Notes under the pieces: generated by a model
The model's input: the letters and a program-made list of their open reading frames with translations, nothing else
Database searches by the model: none
What the model was told of the DNA's origin: nothing
Part shown: positions 1-7,030 of the stretch, piece after piece
Position numbering within the stretch: the stretch's first letter is position 1
Layout of the letters: each line of letters starts with the position of its first letter
Translations under genes and position numbers: made by a program
Source: Syntrophaceae bacterium
Lineage (GTDB): Bacteria > Desulfobacterota > SM23-61
Length of the DNA: 14,745 nt
Direction of reading: 5' to 3'
NCBI GenBank assembly: GCA_003154025.1
Contig: PMCE01000063.1
Location: 14,310 to 29,054, forward strand

Positions 1-137
1 GCTTCCACCGATACCCGCGCTTTCGCCACGGAAGCCGGGAGGGAAGGCGGAACCGTGAGCATCCAATACATCAAACCGCCCATGGATATGGCGAAAATCA
101 CGGCCATAAAGATCCCCAGGGGGTAAATCGTGGTCAT
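1..137 (-). CDS. 5' part of a small membrane-anchored protein, runs off the left edge
   Basis: Reading leftward from the ATG at 137-135, the frame stays open to the window edge (45 residues seen). The visible part starts MTTIYPLGIFMAVIFAISMGG and has one hydrophobic segment at about residues 5-28, then a polar stretch ending near ARVSVEA. The ATG overlaps the TGA of the upstream gene (ATGA, 4 bp), which indicates translational coupling in the permease operon. The function cannot be read from this fragment. An N-terminal anchor followed by a universal-stress-protein-like domain would fit a common permease neighbourhood, but that domain lies outside the window, so this is a guess. Confidence 0.6.
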   Translation of the reverse strand, partial: MTTIYPLGIFMAVIFAISMGGLMYWMLTVPPSLPASVAKARVSVE

Positions 138-430
138 GGTCTCTCACCCTTCCAGAGAAAAAAGTTCCAGATATATCTCAGGCGGAAGATTCCATAGGCT
201 AGGAATAGAACTCCTACGACCATACCCAGAAACAGCCTCGTTTCGGTAAGGGAACGGTATAAGATGATCATTCCCAAAAAAAGAAAGAGAAGACTGCTGA
301 CGATCTCAAAGTAATTGCGCCCCGATAATTTTCCCGGAACAGGAACAGGGCTGGCAGCCGCCCTCCCTCTCTCGGTGCGCCCGCGGCCGAATGGCCCCTT
401 GTTTTTTTCCACGCTGTTTATCGCTTTCAT
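134..430 (-). CDS. Small two-helix membrane protein, unknown function
   Basis: 98 residues. The first ~35 residues are basic and rich in Gly, Arg, Ala and Pro. Two hydrophobic segments follow, at about 41-60 and 65-85, separated by a short Thr-Glu-Thr-Arg turn, with a basic/aromatic tail (RLRYIWNFFLWKGERP). The two helices suggest an inner-membrane hairpin. It begins 17 nt after the permease stop codon, and its own stop overlaps the next start, so all three genes are probably one transcript. It may be an accessory subunit of the permease, but I recognise no family and the role is inferred from position only. The Shine-Dalgarno signal is poor, which fits translation coupled to the permease. 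Confidence 0.65.
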   Translation of the reverse strand: MKAINSVEKNKGPFGRGRTERGRAAASPVPVPGKLSGRNYFEIVSSLLFLFLGMIILYRSLTETRLFLGMVVGVLFLAYGIFRLRYIWNFFLWKGERP

Positions 431-447
431 TACGGGGGTGCAACCGG

Positions 448-2070
448 TTATTTCTTCCCCGTGCGTTCGACGGAGTGTTTCTTCAAAAGCTTATCGCGCT
501 CGGCCAAGGCCAGCCGGTAGTGTTCGAGCAATTCAAATTCCTCTGCGGATTCCAGCACGGCTTTTTGCTCCTTTTCCCAGTCACGTTTAACGGTCTTGAA
601 CACCGGGAGCCCCACTTTTTTCCGGTACCAGGCATAATAAAAAAAGCAAAGGATAACCCAGCCGGGGCCCGCAATTCTCCCGATATCGTGGGTTATGACC
701 ACCTCGGCCAGTACGAAAAGAACCCCGGCGGTTCCGATAAATCCCAGGATCGGAAGGTCGACGATTCTTTCCCCGTAGCGTATCTTCAAATTGAGGGGCA
801 TCCTGTAAGGTCGCGGACTGTATGGGTCCGTGAAGCGGAGCCGGATCAAGGCGATAAAAACAAGGCTATACCCCAGCGTGGCTCCAAAGGCGTACATATT
901 GCCGAGGATCTCCATGGCCGCGTCCTGACCGAACAAAAAGGCCACGACGGTTTGAAGGATCCCGATCCCCGAGAAGATCACGATCGTTCGGACGGGAGTG
1001 TGGTACTTGGGGTGCACCGCTTCAAACCAAGGGGGGATGAAATGGAACTGGCTCATGGAGAAGGTGAGCCGGGAGGCGCTCATGACCCCGGAGTTGGCGC
1101 TGATGAACAGAATGGTCGCCCCCAGCATCGCCGTAAAAGGTCCAGCTACCATTCCGATGTACGGCACTTTATTTACCAGCATGGCAATGGGATCTCCCTC
1201 GTGGCCGACAAAGGCCTTCCAGGGCACAATTCCCAGGGCGAGGGTGGAGAAAGAGATGGCGAAGATAAAGACGGTAAAGATGAGGGAGATGGAGGTCCGC
1301 GGAACAATCGTGGCGGGCCGTCGGGTTTCCTGAGCGGCCTGAGAGATGGACTCCAGGCCGACGAAAGAGATGATCGCCAGGCTGGACCCGTACATAAACT
1401 GCTTCCAGTTCCAATGCTCTACCTGCCATTGCCACTGGCTCGCGAGAAGGTCCGGGTTCCAGGCGAAGATAAACCCGAAGATGATGATGCTCGACTCGGA
1501 GATGATGTCGATGGCCCCCAGGATCTCGTTCACCATGGAAGATTCCCGCATGCCCCGGAGGTTCAGCCAGATAAGGGCCAGCGTCATGACCACGGATTCT
1601 ATGCACCAGACGATAGCCACGTCATGGAACGGTCCGAAGCTGACGGTGATGGTTTTCAAAATGGGGAAGAAAAAATTCACATACCCGGCAGAGGCCACCG
1701 TAAAAAGGGCGATATCGATCGTGTAGTCGAGCAGGAGGGCCGATCCGGCGACGAAGCCCCAGAAATCTCCCAGCCCCCGGAGGGCGAAATATTGGCCTCC
1801 GCCGGCAACCGGATAGGCTGCCGCAAGCTCCGTGTAAGCCAGGCCGATCATGATGTAGACGAGTCCGGCCAGCGCAAAAGCGGCTACCGCTCCCCCCTGG
1901 GTGGCCGCGATGACCAGCCCGAGGGCGGCATAGATGTCCGCGCCCACATCCGCATATCCCCACATGTAGGAGCCCCAAACCGTGACATCGCGGCGCAAAC
2001 CGGCCGACCCTGATTTCGGGACTGCCTGACTATTGTTCAAGAATTCAGCTTCGGCTGCATTGGGGGTCAT
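448..2070 (-). CDS. APC-superfamily amino acid/amine permease
   Basis: 540 residues with about 12 hydrophobic segments, the size and pattern of the amino acid-polyamine-organocation superfamily. TM1 carries the helix-breaking glycine region (GADIYAALG, about residues 43-51). A later helix has IISFVGLESISQAAQETRRP, matching the family pattern of F-x-G-x-E followed by a basic-Pro loop in TM6, where substrate binds. Substrate cannot be assigned from sequence; amino acids or related amines are likely. The last ~60 residues are soluble, charged and probably helical (EKEQKAVLESAEEFELLEHY), an extension on the cytoplasmic side. The start has an AGGA about 8 nt upstream. Two small membrane-protein genes follow closely on the same strand. 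Confidence 0.9.
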   Translation of the reverse strand: MTPNAAEAEFLNNSQAVPKSGSAGLRRDVTVWGSYMWGYADVGADIYAALGLVIAATQGGAVAAFALAGLVYIMIGLAYTELAAAYPVAGGGQYFALRGLGDFWGFVAGSALLLDYTIDIALFTVASAGYVNFFFPILKTITVSFGPFHDVAIVWCIESVVMTLALIWLNLRGMRESSMVNEILGAIDIISESSIIIFGFIFAWNPDLLASQWQWQVEHWNWKQFMYGSSLAIISFVGLESISQAAQETRRPATIVPRTSISLIFTVFIFAISFSTLALGIVPWKAFVGHEGDPIAMLVNKVPYIGMVAGPFTAMLGATILFISANSGVMSASRLTFSMSQFHFIPPWFEAVHPKYHTPVRTIVIFSGIGILQTVVAFLFGQDAAMEILGNMYAFGATLGYSLVFIALIRLRFTDPYSPRPYRMPLNLKIRYGERIVDLPILGFIGTAGVLFVLAEVVITHDIGRIAGPGWVILCFFYYAWYRKKVGLPVFKTVKRDWEKEQKAVLESAEEFELLEHYRLALAERDKLLKKHSVERTGKK

Positions 2071-2152
2071 TCCAAGGGTCCTATGATGAATCTCCGCGGA
2101 AGTCTGCGGGATCGGAGGCCAGTGTTCGTATGCGCGGCCTGGAATTCGTCCA

Positions 2153-2524
2153 TTATATCCCTTTACTGGATTTTTTGAATATCCTCTTCCCGCCGATGAC
2201 GATCAGGATATCGCTTTCCTTGATCACAAAATCAGCCCGGGGAACCAGGTGAACCCGGTTTGAAAGAACATCCCGGACGGCTATGACCTGCCCGGCAAAA
2301 GAGAGACCTTTTGCGATATCGATGGTCGCCAGGTCGGTCACGCAAACCGCCGAGGTGGAGGTGAGGAGAGCATCGATGAAAGATAAGGGACCTTTGGCCG
2401 CGGAGAAGGGAAACCACAAGAGCAGGGTCCCCAAAAGGATGTAGGCGCCAAACCCCGGAATGAAGATCCGCTTCGGGGACAGCTGACGGGAAATGAAAGA
2501 TTGCAGCTGAAAGGCTTTTTTCAT
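2153..2524 (-). pseudogene. trkH'-'trkA chimeric remnant of a K+ uptake operon
   Basis: 123 codons in one open frame. Residues ~14-80 resemble the first membrane-pore-membrane unit of TrkH/KtrB: a Pro-Gly-Phe-Gly start of the first helix, then FIDALLTSTSAVCVTDLATID. Residues ~81-115 instead resemble the end of a TrkA-C (RCK_C) domain (ADFVIKESDILIVIGGK). The 300-plus residues that should separate them are absent, so an internal deletion has apparently joined the 5' end of trkH to the 3' end of trkA in frame, near 2280-2295. The selectivity-filter Thr-Gly has become Thr-Asp, a further sign of decay. A functional channel is very unlikely; the peptide could still be translated, but only a weak GAG-type ribosome site precedes it. 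Divergent from the MgtE-N gene. Confidence 0.75.
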
Positions 2525-2637
2525 CGGTTCTCAGACGATTCGCCATGGAAACCAGAATAGGGCGAAACATTCCCCCTATAAATTGGGAAGTATAGACCAA
2601 TTATTTCCTTTTTTCATCCGAAAAAACAGAAAATTTC

Positions 2638-2666
2638 TTTTCAAATTTCGGCAAGAGTGTTATAAA
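2638..2666 (+). promoter_or_regulatory. Sigma70-type promoter for the MgtE-N/Nramp operon
   Basis: -35 TTTTCA (2638-2643, 4/6 to consensus), 17-nt spacer, -10 TATAAA (2661-2666, 5/6), in an AT-rich part of the 165-bp divergent spacer. Predicted transcription start near 2673, followed by GGAGG at 2678-2682 and ATG at 2690, so the leader would be under 20 nt. That leaves no room for an Mg2+ riboswitch downstream of this promoter. Confidence 0.5.
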
Positions 2667-2689
2667 AAGATTACCCTGGAGGTTTCAGC

Positions 2690-3952
2690 ATGGCGATCGC
2701 CCCCGACTCTCAGGTTTTTTTATTTTTGAGCCGGATCCTGGGAAGAAGAATCGTCGATTCAGCAGGACGGGACCTGGGAAAGATCCTGGACCTGGGGGTG
2801 GCCGTGGCCGACTTGTATCCTCCGGTTACCTCGATCCTCTACCTCCCGCGTGGCTCGAAGACCCCGGTCCGTCTCCCCTGGACCCGGGTGGCCTGGTCTG
2901 AAAACCAATTCGTGTTGTCTTCCCCTGCACCCAGCGACCCAGCGGATAAGATCCCGGCCGAAGGCGAGTTGTTGTTGAAGGAGGCCTTGCTGGACAAGCA
3001 GATCGTCGACACCCACGGGGCCAAGATTCTGCGGGTCAACGACCTCCATCTGCTGAAAGTCAACAGCAATCTCTTTCTGATCCATGTGGATGTGGGATTC
3101 CGGGGACTCATGCGCCGGGTGGGATGGGAAAAGGCTGTGGACAAGTTCTTCCAGTGGTTTTTTGATTACCACCCGGCGGACCATTTCATCCCCTGGAGGT
3201 TCGTGCAGCCCCTCTCTTCCCCGCACCTCCTCCGGCTGAAGGTCGCCCAGAACCGGCTGTCCCTTCTCCATCCGGCGGACCTGGCGGACATCATCGAGGA
3301 GCTGGACATCCATAAACGCACCGAAGTCTTTCAGTCTCTGGACGTGGAGACCGCGGCCGAAGCCCTGGAAGAGACCGATCCCAAGATCCAGGTTCGCCTC
3401 ATCGAGAACCTGAACACGGCCAAGGCCTCGGACATCATCGAAGAGATGTCGCCCAGCGAAGCAGCCGACCTCCTCGGTGATCTTCCCAAAGAGAAGGCCG
3501 AGGGGATTCTAAAAGAGATGGAGAAGGAGATCGCCGAGGACGTGAAGGAACTCCTGGAGCACCACGAAGAGAAGGCCGGAGGGCTGATGACCAGCGCCTT
3601 TCCGGGGCTTCCGCCCCAGGCCACGGCCCGGCAGGCGCTGGACTTTCTCCGGCAGGAGGCCGATACCCTGGATGTCATCGACTACCTGTACGTGACGGAT
3701 GAGGAGGAGCACCTCCTGGGGGTGATCAGCCTGCGAGAGCTTCTCATGGCTTCTTCCCAAACCCAGCTGTCCAACATGATGGATACCCGGGTGGTCCATG
3801 TTGGCCTGGAAGGGAAAAAGGAAGAGATCGCCAACCTTTTCGCTAAATACGGCCTCAAGGCCATTCCCGTAGTCGACGAAGAGACCCACATCAGGGGGGT
3901 CATCCCCTTCAAGAGCCTCGTGGAGATCGTGGCTCCGAAACTGGGAAAGTAA
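2690..3952 (+). CDS. Soluble PRC-barrel / MgtE-N / CBS-pair protein, probable Mg2+ sensor of the downstream transporter
   Basis: 420 residues with no membrane segment. N-terminal ~10-140 contains two PRC-barrel-like strand-rich stretches (GRRIVDSAGRDLGKILDLGV; DKQIVDTHGAKILRVNDL). Residues ~190-295 form the helical MgtE N-domain (HPADLADIIEELD, SPSEAADLLGDLP, EEKAGGLMT). Residues ~298-415 are a CBS pair. In MgtE these cytosolic domains bind Mg2+ and gate the channel, but here the C-terminal MgtE channel is missing and the protein ends after the second CBS domain. An Nramp-type transporter starts 34 nt later. The sensor is therefore inferred to act on that transporter from the cytosol. Start chosen by GGAGG with 7-nt spacing. 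Length is usual for stand-alone proteins of this architecture, so this is not a truncated MgtE. Confidence 0.85.
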   Translation: MAIAPDSQVFLFLSRILGRRIVDSAGRDLGKILDLGVAVADLYPPVTSILYLPRGSKTPVRLPWTRVAWSENQFVLSSPAPSDPADKIPAEGELLLKEALLDKQIVDTHGAKILRVNDLHLLKVNSNLFLIHVDVGFRGLMRRVGWEKAVDKFFQWFFDYHPADHFIPWRFVQPLSSPHLLRLKVAQNRLSLLHPADLADIIEELDIHKRTEVFQSLDVETAAEALEETDPKIQVRLIENLNTAKASDIIEEMSPSEAADLLGDLPKEKAEGILKEMEKEIAEDVKELLEHHEEKAGGLMTSAFPGLPPQATARQALDFLRQEADTLDVIDYLYVTDEEEHLLGVISLRELLMASSQTQLSNMMDTRVVHVGLEGKKEEIANLFAKYGLKAIPVVDEETHIRGVIPFKSLVEIVAPKLGK

Positions 3953-3986
3953 ACGCCATGGATGAAGATGAAGAGGACCCCGACCC

Positions 3987-5285
3987 TTGCTTGCCCATAA
4001 AGACGACCTTCCCCCGGTCCCCGCAGGGACCCCGGGGCAGCCTCCCAAGGAGACCTCGCGCAAAGGGTTCTGGCGAACCCTGGTGATGTTTTTCGCCCTC
4101 TTCGGCCCGGGAATCATTACTTCCAACGTCGATAACGATGCCGGCGGCATTACCACTTATTCCCTGGCCGGTTCGGAATATGGCCTCACCCTCCTCTGGA
4201 CCCTGATCCCCATCACCCTGGCCCTGATCGTCATCCAGGAAATGTGCGCCCGGATGGGGGTCGTCTCCGGCAAGGGCCTCTCCGACCTCATCCGGGAGCG
4301 TTTCGGCGCCCGGGCGACCTTCTACCTGATGATCGCCCTCCTCCTGACCAACCTGGGAAACACCATTTCCGAGTTCGCCGGAGTGGCCGCCAGCCTGGAA
4401 ATATTCGGGGTAAGCAAGTACCTCTCCGTCCCCCTGAGCGCTTTCTTCGTCTGGTGGCTGGTGGTGAAGGGAAGCTACAAATCCGTGGAGAAGGCCTTTC
4501 TGGTGGCCTGTCTCTTTTACATTTCCTACATCGTCTCCGGCTTTCTGGTACACCCCCAATGGAAGGGGATTTTCGATCAATTCGTGACCCCCACCATGCA
4601 CTTCACCCCCGATTTCCTGACCATGGCCGTGGGCGTCGTGGGGACGACCATCGCCCCCTGGATGCAGTTTTACCTCCAGTCTTCGGTGGTAGACAAAGGG
4701 TTGAAGGCCGAAGACTACCAGTACGCCCGGATGGACGTGGTCTTCGGTTCGGTGATCGTGAACATTGTAGCCTTCTTCATCATCATGCTCTGCGCCCTGA
4801 CCATCTTCCAGGCCGGGATCAAGATCGAAACCGCCAAGGACGCCGCCCTGGCCCTGGCCCCGCTGGCGGGAAAGTACTGCACCTGGCTCTTCGCCTTCGG
4901 GCTTCTCAACGCCTCCCTCTTTGCCGCTTCGATCCTGCCCCTCTCCACGGCCTACACCATCTGCGAGGCCTTCGGCTGGGAATCGAGCATAAACCGGAAA
5001 TTCGCCGAGGCGCCCCAGTTCTACGGCCTCTATTCCCTCATGATCGTCCTGGGCGCCGCGGTCATTCTCTTCCCCGACATCCCCTTGATTCCCATCATGT
5101 TCTACTCCCAGGTGATCAACGGATCGCTTCTCCCGGTGGTTCTCATCTTCATGATGGTCCTGGTGAATGACCGCAGGATCATGGGAAAATACACCAACGG
5201 GTGGGCGATGAACCTGATCTCCCTCCTCACCATCGCAACCCTCATCCTCCTCTCGGGGGCCATGGTCTTCACCGCCTTGTGGTGA
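3987..5285 (+). CDS. Nramp (SLC11)-fold divalent metal transporter, probably Mg2+ type (NRMT-like)
   Basis: 432 residues, ~11 hydrophobic segments, Nramp fold. The TM1 motif, normally D-P-G-N, reads D51-A-G-G54 inside VDNDAGGITTY: the metal-binding Asp is kept but Asn is Gly. In TM6 the usual M-P-H reads A223-P-W, so the soft Met ligand is lost. Loss of Asn and Met is what I recall for NRAMP-related Mg2+ transporters, which bind a hydrated ion, and the preceding gene encodes an MgtE-type Mg2+ sensor. Mg2+ uptake is thus favoured over Mn2+/Fe2+, by inference. Start: TTG at 3987 with GAGGA at 3973-3977; stops close the frame just upstream. An ATG at 3958 opens a different frame of 42 codons and is not used. 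The first ~30 residues are soluble and Pro-rich. Confidence 0.85.
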   Translation: MLAHKDDLPPVPAGTPGQPPKETSRKGFWRTLVMFFALFGPGIITSNVDNDAGGITTYSLAGSEYGLTLLWTLIPITLALIVIQEMCARMGVVSGKGLSDLIRERFGARATFYLMIALLLTNLGNTISEFAGVAASLEIFGVSKYLSVPLSAFFVWWLVVKGSYKSVEKAFLVACLFYISYIVSGFLVHPQWKGIFDQFVTPTMHFTPDFLTMAVGVVGTTIAPWMQFYLQSSVVDKGLKAEDYQYARMDVVFGSVIVNIVAFFIIMLCALTIFQAGIKIETAKDAALALAPLAGKYCTWLFAFGLLNASLFAASILPLSTAYTICEAFGWESSINRKFAEAPQFYGLYSLMIVLGAAVILFPDIPLIPIMFYSQVINGSLLPVVLIFMMVLVNDRRIMGKYTNGWAMNLISLLTIATLILLSGAMVFTALW

Positions 5286-5498
5286 GAGCCTCCTTCCCGC
5301 CGCGGAAGGCGAATGCCCTCCCTCTCCCCCGGAGCCCACGAAACGGCCCCCTTTCATTTTTGAGATTCTCTTTTCTGGCTAAAAACAAGCTTATGGCCCG
5401 GAAGCAAGGCACTTGCTCCTGGACCGGGGAACCTCTGAAATCCACTTCCTCTTCCGCCTTCTTGGAAAAGAGTGAAGGAGGACGAAGGGCTTTTCCCC
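5286..5498 (+). other. Gene-free spacer after the Nramp gene with minor dyads
   Basis: The gap from the Nramp stop to the M23 gene is ~345 bp to the first ATG of the latter. It holds a 6-bp stem CCTTCC/GGAAGG at 5292-5309, an imperfect stem CCGCCTTC/GAAGGAGG at 5454-5481, and AAGGG/CCCTT at 5485-5500. None is followed by a T-run, so I do not call a terminator. No convincing coding frame is seen on either strand. The promoter of the next gene starts at 5499. Confidence 0.4.
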
Positions 5499-5528
5499 TT
5501 GCCAAAAAAACTCCCCCGATTGTATATT
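5499..5528 (+). promoter_or_regulatory. Sigma70-type promoter of the M23 peptidase gene
   Basis: -35 TTGCCA (5499-5504, 5/6), 18-nt spacer, -10 TATATT (5523-5528, 5/6). Predicted transcription start near 5535, immediately before a GGGAGG ribosome site at 5536-5541. The close coupling suggests translation starts well upstream of the first in-frame ATG at 5632. Confidence 0.5.
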
Positions 5529-5535
5529 CGCCAGA

Positions 5536-5553
5536 GGGAGGAAACATAGAATT
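5536..5553 (+). promoter_or_regulatory. Strong Shine-Dalgarno with in-frame ATT, possible real start of the M23 gene
   Basis: GGGAGG (5536-5541) lies 9 nt before ATT at 5551, which is in frame with the peptidase. From 5476 to 5632 this frame has no stop and no ATG, GTG or TTG. Starting at ATT would add 27 residues, including Lys-Lys-Tyr-Trp just before the membrane helix, giving a normal signal anchor. The ATG at 5632 has only G's directly abutting it, a poor ribosome-site distance. Confidence 0.4.
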
Positions 5554-5631
5554 CAAACCATAGGTAGCGGCTGGAAACAGGGAGAGCATTCCTCTCCCGG
5601 GCCGGGGAAAAAATACTGGATTGTCGGGGGA

Positions 5632-6909
5632 ATGATTCTAGCCGTTACCGGACTCCTCCTGGGGGGATATCTCCTCTGGCCGACGGGGGAGAAACCCCGC
5701 CTCCCGGAAAGTCAGGAAACTCTTCTCCGGTTCCAGCCGCCCCCTCCCCCGCCGCCCGACCGGGTCGTCGCCGGAAAGATTTCCAGGGGACAGAACCTTT
5801 CCTCCGCCCTCCGGTCCCAGGGACTCCCCAAAGATCTAGTCGAAACCCTCTGCGGCCATCTTAAATCCGTGGTCAATCTCCGGCGGGTCAAGCCCGGCGA
5901 AGCCTTCGAAATCCGCCTGAATCCTCAAGGCAGGTTTTTAAACCTCCTTTACACCGCCAGCCCGCTGGACATTTACCAGCTTTCCCTCACCCCGGCCGGA
6001 GAATGGCTGGCCGTGAAGAAGGAAGTAGCCGTGGACAAGTACTGGGTCCGGGTCTCGGGAGAGATCCTCACCAACCTCTTTGACGCCATGGACCAGGCGG
6101 GTGAGGGGGACCCCCTGGTCATGGATTTTGCCGGAGTCTTCGCCTGGGAAATCGATTTTCACACCGATCCCCAGCCCGGCGACCGCTTTGAGATGGTGGT
6201 GGAAAAATACTATGTCGGGGATGCCTTCGTGCGCTACGGCCGGATCCTCTACGCCGAATATGAACGGGAAAACCGGAAACACCAGGCCGTCTATTTCGAG
6301 CCGGCCGCCCAGAATGGAGACTATTACACCCCCCAAGGGGAATCCCTACGCAAGGCGCTTCTCCGGTCTCCGCTGAAATTCACCCGCATCTCCTCCGGGT
6401 ACTCCCGTTCTCGCCCCCACCCCATTCTGGGAGGAAACCGCCCGCACCTGGGAGTCGATTACGCGGCCCCGGTGGGGACACCGATATGGGCCGTGGCTGA
6501 TGGTACCGTGGTCTCCTGCGGGTGGAACGGAGGCTATGGGAAGCAGGTTGCGATCAGACATCCGAAGGGGTATCAGTCCTTCTACGGGCACCTGAGCGGA
6601 TTTGCTTCGGGAATCGCCAAGGGCAGATCGGTCCGCCAGAAGCAGGTCATCGGTTACGTAGGGGCTACGGGACTCGCTACCGGTCCCCACCTCGATTTTC
6701 GACTCCAGAAGAACGGGGTTTACCGCAACCCCCTAAAAGAGATCTCTCCACGCGCCCCCTCGTTGAGCAAGGAGCAGATGCCGGAATTTCAAAAGGGGCT
6801 GGGCCCCTTGATCCTCTGGGTGAGAGATCCCTCCGCTTCTCCGTACCGAAAAATCGCCTCCCTGACCAACTGGGAATTGGAGAATACCTTTCTGGGGAGA
6901 AGGAGATAG
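5632..6909 (+). CDS. Membrane-anchored M23 (LytM-type) peptidase-fold protein
   Basis: 425 residues from the first ATG; the true start may be 27 codons upstream (ATT at 5551). N-terminal hydrophobic anchor (1-16), a Pro-rich linker (P36-P42), a LysM/OapA-like region at ~45-125, then the M23 domain at ~250-370. Seen there: R261-P-H263-P-I, zinc ligands H272 and D276 (HLGVD), H320 in YGHLS, and H353 in the last motif. That last motif, normally H-x-H, reads H353-L-D355, so the third zinc ligand is Asp. Likely acts in the periplasm on peptidoglycan cross-links, or as a non-cleaving regulator if zinc is not held. I recall Asp or Cys at this position in other M23 subgroups, so the protein need not be dead. 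Monocistronic by its promoter; a repeat array follows. Confidence 0.85.
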   Translation: MILAVTGLLLGGYLLWPTGEKPRLPESQETLLRFQPPPPPPPDRVVAGKISRGQNLSSALRSQGLPKDLVETLCGHLKSVVNLRRVKPGEAFEIRLNPQGRFLNLLYTASPLDIYQLSLTPAGEWLAVKKEVAVDKYWVRVSGEILTNLFDAMDQAGEGDPLVMDFAGVFAWEIDFHTDPQPGDRFEMVVEKYYVGDAFVRYGRILYAEYERENRKHQAVYFEPAAQNGDYYTPQGESLRKALLRSPLKFTRISSGYSRSRPHPILGGNRPHLGVDYAAPVGTPIWAVADGTVVSCGWNGGYGKQVAIRHPKGYQSFYGHLSGFASGIAKGRSVRQKQVIGYVGATGLATGPHLDFRLQKNGVYRNPLKEISPRAPSLSKEQMPEFQKGLGPLILWVRDPSASPYRKIASLTNWELENTFLGRRR

Positions 6910-6912
6910 GGA

Positions 6913-7015
6913 GTGATTTCAGATTTCAGATTGCAGATTTCAGATTTCAGACTTTAAGAATTATTTGCCAGCTCGGTTCTAAATCTTAATTCTGAAATCT
7001 GCAATCTGAAATCAC
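6913..7015 (+). repeat. Word-array inverted repeat A (7-nt word ATTTCAG)
   Basis: Left arm: GTG then five contiguous 7-nt units at 6916-6950, four exactly ATTTCAG and the middle one ATTGCAG. Right arm: three reverse-complement units at 6992-7012 (CTGAAAT, CTGCAAT, CTGAAAT), then CAC. Loop of 41 nt. The arms share the same outer trinucleotide and the same variant unit. Fills the gap between the M23 gene and dtd. Could fold in RNA or as a cruciform. No T-run follows. Confidence 0.9.
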
Positions 7016-7030
7016 TTTCAGGGGGGTTCA

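Noticed and set aside
391..2013. 540-codon plus-strand open frame opposite the permease
   Set aside because: It mirrors the permease gene on the other strand. Its protein is Gly/Asp/Arg/His-rich with no domain, as expected for antisense of G+C-rich coding DNA, while the minus-strand frame has clear APC motifs.
3958..4086. ATG at 3958 (MDEDEEDPD...) as the Nramp start or a small gene
   Set aside because: It is in a different frame and stops after 42 codons. The TTG at 3987 has its own ribosome site and leads into TM1. A frameshift joining the two is possible but unsupported.
5292..5309. Intrinsic terminator after the Nramp gene (CCTTCC/GGAAGG stem)
   Set aside because: Only 6 bp of stem and no T-run downstream.
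3909..5357. 482-codon minus-strand open frame opposite the Nramp gene
   Set aside because: Antisense of a gene with strong family motifs; a Gly/Glu/His-rich low-information peptide.
5269..5589. 106-codon minus-strand frame in the spacer before the M23 gene
   Set aside because: No ribosome site, no recognisable motif, and it covers the M23 promoter and ribosome site on the opposite strand.
6913..7015. CRISPR array
   Set aside because: Units are 7 nt, contiguous without spacers and arranged in opposing arms; no cas genes. The same applies to the other arrays.
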